The notes under the pieces were generated by a model. It was not told where the DNA came from and searched no databases. It worked only from the letters and a program-made list of their open reading frames with translations. A stretch of 64,000 nt of DNA from assembly GCA_029449235.1 (NCBI GenBank), contig JANATG010000009.1, positions 1,798,001 through 1,862,000 on the forward strand, read 5' to 3'. This stretch comes from Linnemannia schmuckeri (lineage: Eukaryota > Mortierellomycota > Mortierellomycetes > Mortierellales > Mortierellaceae). Positions 59,770 through 64,000 of the stretch are shown here, in pieces; the first letter of the stretch is position 1, and each line of letters opens with the position of its first letter. Made by a program: the position numbers and the translations under genes.

Positions 59770-62151
59770 CTAGCGAGAGCGGACAAGAGGAGTCGTTTCG
59801 GTAGGCTCAGCCTCTCCTTCCCCTCCATTCTGACCCTGGCCCTTGCGCTTCTGGGCTTCATTGCCATGCCCATTCTGACCATCATGAGAAGGCGACTGAG
59901 TCTGCGATCGTGGGGGCGAGGGAGGCGACGAAGGTGGAGGGGTTGCAGATGGAGACTGAGAAGGGCTGCCCTTGGACGATCTTTGAGAAGGACAGCAACC
60001 ACACAAAATGTTTGCAAGAGCCGTCGACGCCCTCGGTCCGAAATCTCTGACGGATTTGGGGATGATCGATTGGGTCTTAATGATTCGCTCTGGGCGCAGT
60101 CTGTCTGATGAGTCGAAGCATACTCTCAGGCAGATCTAAGCACGAAGGGAGAGAGAGAGGGAAGGGTATAGGGAAGATGACGTTAAGACGAAGCAGTTAC
60201 CTCAACGTGCCACCTTGACAAGGCACACACATGAGATACAAGAGAGAAATAATCATCGGAGGAGTATCACTTACCATGACGGAGGAGAGGGTGCCAAAGG
60301 CAGCAGCGCCCGAGATGAGGTACATGATAATGATCTGCGACTTGGCCGCATTCATGACCGACGCTCCCGCAATAAGTTGGCCCGTCATCATTCCCGGAAT
60401 CGAAATCAATCCAATAATGCTAATTTCATGTCGTCAACAGAAAAAAAGAAATATTGTTGGATTTATGTTAGTAGACGTCAAAGGAGTGCGTCATTTTCGT
60501 AGCAGCGTTCACAAGGGGCGCATATGCAAAATCGTCAAAGAAAACGAAGAAAAAGCGAACCTCATTTGGTTGATGGTGGGGAGCATGGCGCGACGCATGG
60601 CCTCAACCGCAATGGGGCGACAGGCCTCCCAGCGGGTTGCGCCCATCGACAGGTACAGTTCGATTTTCTCCTTGTTCTCGCTAATCAAACCCCACCGTGT
60701 TGAAAAACAAAATGGAATGTTAGATATGCGGACGATCGTAATCTGGCGAACAAAAACCAAACGAGCTCCTGGTACGATGATGTGTTACCTCAACTGACTA
60801 AGGCACTGGTCAAGTCCCAATGAGATCGCAGTCATCGTGTTGCCGAGCAGCATTCCAAGCGCTAATATAACGTTATCAATCAAGGAAAACCCAACGAGAC
60901 GATTAGCACAAAGACGCTTTGTTCCACTTCCTTCCACGCGAGTCTCGTTTGCTACAAAGAGGGCGATCAGTGAACAAGGGGTCCTTACCAGGAATGAACT
61001 CCTTGGGCGAACGCAACGGATCGACCCCCATTGCCAGTCTCGTTCCTAATTCGAGGGGCCAAACAATGGTTCCATAATTTCAGAAAATTATTAGTCGTCA
61101 GAAATTAAAAAGGGTGACGGCACGATGACCCTCTTGTCTGACGATACATATAAACAAATAGCCAGTCCTTGACTTCACATACCAAAGGTTCCAATAATCA
61201 AGCAGCTGCAGCCCATCGACACCAGCACTGACGGGAACTAATCACACATCAAAGATTGAGTAACACTTGTTAGAAAAAGGGTATTCTCCTTTGTCTATGA
61301 CGACCTTTCTACCACACACAAAAGAAGAGAGAAATATCCTTACCATGTAGATGTGTCGACGCTTGCTGACATTGAACACTGCCTCGTTGGTTCCCAATGT
61401 AATCAACAGCACTATCCCATCGTCAAAATAGATGAGGACATGTTAGTATCTTCCTTCAAAGAGATAGATGAATGTGCATGATACGAAAAATAGCGCAGTC
61501 CAGAAAAATTGACATGGAAAACAAGACTTACAGGCCATGAGGATCACAAAGATAGGGTTGTTGGCATCAAAGATGGTTTGCAGCACCATACCCTACACAC
61601 ACATCCCATGCATACACACAGAGAAAACGATAACAGGTATGTTAGCCATCCGAAAGGACATAGAAAATAGATTGAAGATATCGCCTCTGGATAGCTGCAG
61701 CTCGCATCTACATCTCCTCCCCTCATCTCCCCCATCTTGCGAAATTCTGGTCGCATTTTGCATGCGAGAGTCCATAAAGAAGAACAAGCAAGCAACAAAC
61801 TTTTCTTGTGCCATATCAATGTATGCCTACCATGATAGTCAACTGGACAACACAACGAGTAGCGCTGATGAATAACCGCTTCTCGAGTTTCAGTCCCAAC
61901 GCAATCGACAGCGCACCTATCAACCACGAAAGACGACACGCACACACCAGACAGCGAGTGGTCAGCAATTGTATACTTCTGAGTTTGGGCATAATTCTCG
62001 AGCGATGATGAATTGCATTCGCTTTTTTTTTACCGTTGACGAGAATGAGGACAGAGGCGATGGCGACATGGTACCACTGCAACTCGACCATAGGCTTCTG
62101 CGACCCGCAGTCGCCGTCCTTGTCGCCGACGAGAGGTAGAGAAAGATCCAT
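59770..62151 (-). CDS. UPF0014 / FetB-like ABC transporter permease
   Basis: Membrane subunit of the UPF0014 family: bacterial FetB (iron export) and plant ALS3/STAR2 (aluminium tolerance). Ten exons in coding order: 62151-62034, 61916-61831, 61592-61532, 61411-61344, 61238/61237-61183, 61045-60989, 60861-60789, 60680-60561, 60419-60275, 60135-59770; 382 residues. Start ATG 62151 (MDLSLPLVGDKDGDC). Membrane segments: WYHVAIASVLILVNGALSIA, FISATRCVVQLTIMGMVL, NNPIFVILMALLLITLG, VLVSMGCSCLIIGTF. Family core: NTMTAISLGLDQCLSQLSEN, IELYLSMGATRWEA, ISIPGMMTGQLIAGA and QIIIMYLISGAAAFGTL. The C-terminal ~75 residues are a Ser/Pro-rich tail ending PLVRSR. The donor after exon 8 is GTTCGC, a weak site. 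The partner ATPase is not in the window. Substrate is unknown. Confidence 0.86.
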
Positions 62152-62480
62152 TAGAGGTGAAAGAGGGGTATTAGCACAGTGTAAATAAGAGGCGAAGGGG
62201 ATAAAAGACAAGGCGTTGGAGGAGAAAAGGGGTATGTTGTTGGATGGAGAAAAGGTGAATGAGAAGAAAGGTGAATGAGAAGGAGAGAAGTCAATGCAGG
62301 CAAAAGTTGGAAGACAAGAAAAAAAAAAAAGTACTGGTTGTCGTCGGACATCAGATGCCTTTTTAGGACAGACTCGCGCGCATACAAAAAAAAACTTTTG
62401 GGTTTCAAGATTAAGAGGTTGAATGAGAAGAACAGTAGGTCTTTATCATCAAATTAGAGAGTGTCGTTCATAACGTGCGT
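62152..62480. other. Intergenic between orphan membrane protein and UPF0014 gene
   Basis: 329 bp, A/G-rich on the plus strand, holding the UPF0014 gene leader and the 3' region of the next gene. No gene is seen. Confidence 0.6.
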
Positions 62481-64000
62481 TCACCACGCACCTACTACCC
62501 TACCAGGTGGTGCTTGATTGTCACTCATCGCCCGGTCCTGACTATTGCTAACATCATCCTTCGGCGCATCCTTCCCCTCCGTAGCAGTCGCAGATTGTAC
62601 AGACGACCCAGCGCCTAAAAGTCCCGAGGTATTCGTCAACTCATAGTCTCTCCTTGCATCCCGGACCATCCCGTATCCTTGCTTGGCCTTACTCCATGTA
62701 TGCCTCACAATAATGATCATAATCGTCACACCCTCAACAATGTAGAACAACCCTCGAATCACCCACGACAGCATAATCAGCAGCATATCCATCCAGGGGT
62801 TCTCAATCCTCTTCAGATTCATCACTTGAATCTGGTCCTCTACCTCCTTCAACTTGACGAAGTACGACTCGTTCCACTCGGCCGTAAACTTATCCACAAC
62901 CTCCTTGAAGATCGGCTCCTTCTCCCTCAACTGTGTTCCCGTAGCCTCATGAAGTTGTTGTAGACGCTGTCGACAGTCCGCCAACATCACCCGCATCTCC
63001 TTGACGGACTCTCGAGTAGACTCCAGGCTGGCCTTGAACGTCATGGTGACCGACGCGTGGATCGATGACATGGATCCTCCCATCTCCCGTGTTGAAGTAA
63101 GAGACAAATCTCGTTGTTGCTTCCGTGCCTTCAAGGTCTCCAGAGGTGCAATATGCGGCGTAGGTGTCGGTCGGACCCTGTGATGCCTGGCCGCGTCGCT
63201 CACCCTCAAGAATGCCTGGGATTCGTCCTCCTCTCCCGCAGCCTCCTGTTCGGGTTCCTCAACCAACGGACCATCACCAGAAACAGGCCAGTAAGCTTCT
63301 GGGTGCTCAGCTCGCTGATGACGCTCAATCGAATCGTACTTCTTTTTAGACCACGCCACAACATCCTTGATCCACTTCTCGCTATGATCCTGCTCTTGGT
63401 CCAAGCGTAGCTCCAACATGTCCCATTTCCGTGCACGATTCTTGGCATCTACATCCCGGTGCTCCTCCATACCAAGTGTCAAATGAATATTGAGGACATC
63501 GACGTTACTGAGATGGTTGGGGTAGATATTAGACTTTTTCATAGTCGAAGAAATGCCCAGGTACTCGTCATATGTTGGCAATGGCTCCTGCGACGTCAAC
63601 AAAGGACTCAGATCAACTACATGAAATAGCGTACACGAAAACATTAGTAACGTTGGCCACAACTTACCACTTTATCAATTTGACCCAAACCAGACTTGTA
63701 ACTTTACCTGTTTCAGATGCCCAGTCAACTGAGGCAAGGTCTGGTCGTTGCTTCAAACGCTGGAGCATCCGCTTGGGTATCCGGTCGCTCTCAATCAACA
63801 GTTGTGGCGCCGCTGGAACAGCCTGAGTACCATCGGGGTTGAGAGTGTTGCCAACAAGGTCGTCTCCTGAAAACCCAGACACCGGTGCCATAAGCGGCGA
63901 CTTGTCGACGCGCGTTGGGTTCAGCATGGGCGACTTATCTGTCCTGGCGGTTGGGTTGGGCACTGGTGTCTTTTCATTCCTGATAGGGTTGAGCATAATT
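62481..64000 (-). CDS. Unrecognised membrane-anchored coiled-coil protein, 5' end cut
   Basis: Two exons are visible in coding order: (beyond the window)-63708 and 63616-62481; they join in phase as SETVDLSPLLTS. At least 475 residues. An ATG at 63996 may be internal or the start, because the frame stays open to the window edge. I do not recognise a family. N-terminal part: Pro/Asn/Thr-rich with loose repeats (LNPIRNEKTP, KSPMLNPTRVDKSPL), then LPTYDEYLGISSTMKK, an acidic region (VEEPEQEAAGEEDE), a long predicted coiled coil (KEMRVMLADCRQRLQQLHEA through EEVDKF-like sequence), and a C-terminal hydrophobic stretch WMDMLLIMLSWVIRGLFYIV followed by EGVTIMIIIV, then a basic patch and a Ser/Asp-rich tail. 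It looks like a tail-region-anchored endomembrane protein. Loss of the 5' end limits the call. Confidence 0.7.

Overview
The window is nuclear DNA from an intron-bearing, early-diverging fungus; I infer a Mucoromycota/Mortierellomycotina-type genome. The reasons are a fungal URA2-type pyrimidine polyprotein whose dihydroorotase domain has lost its metal-binding motif, a squalene epoxidase, fungal GT-AG introns (mostly 60-250 nt, a few near or above 1 kb), pyrimidine-rich leaders before start codons, and FAD-glycerol-3-phosphate dehydrogenase with EF-hands, which yeast Gut2 lacks. No operons, rRNA, tRNA, CRISPR or intact mobile elements were found. Exon boundaries below were worked out by hand from GT/AG sites, reading phase and family alignment from memory; every complete multi-exon model closes to a whole number of codons.

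Layout. 0-10 kb: 3' part of an alkaline phosphatase, an orphan mitochondrial-type membrane protein, mitochondrial acyl carrier protein, urease accessory protein UreD and a catalytically complete calpain. 10-13.2 kb: long gene-free stretch. 13-25 kb: class 3 fatty aldehyde dehydrogenase facing the 7.3 kb URA2/CAD gene. 25-26 kb: a probable decayed coding fragment. 27-38 kb, all on the plus strand: EXS-domain (Erd1/Xpr1) membrane protein, MscS-type mechanosensitive channel, GCIP/CCNDBP1-like protein and squalene epoxidase (ERG1). 40-47 kb: mitochondrial FAD-glycerol-3-phosphate dehydrogenase and a DDX51/Dbp6-type RNA helicase. 47-58 kb, all on the minus strand: CDP-diacylglycerol synthase with a long low-complexity N-terminus, PIF1 DNA helicase and a TTC39/Iml2-family protein. 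59.7-64 kb: a ten-exon UPF0014/FetB-like ABC permease and a 5'-truncated orphan membrane protein.

Functionally this is a typical mixed chromosomal segment. Lipid metabolism is represented several times (ACP, fatty aldehyde dehydrogenase, squalene epoxidase, glycerol-3-phosphate dehydrogenase, CDP-DAG synthase), but the genes are separated by unrelated ones and I see no cluster logic. I did not find a convincing undescribed system. The most useful leads are two unrecognised membrane proteins, the decayed fragment at 25.6-26.0 kb, the unusual CDP-DAG synthase N-terminus, the EF-hand glycerol-3-phosphate dehydrogenase and several extreme exon/intron sizes.
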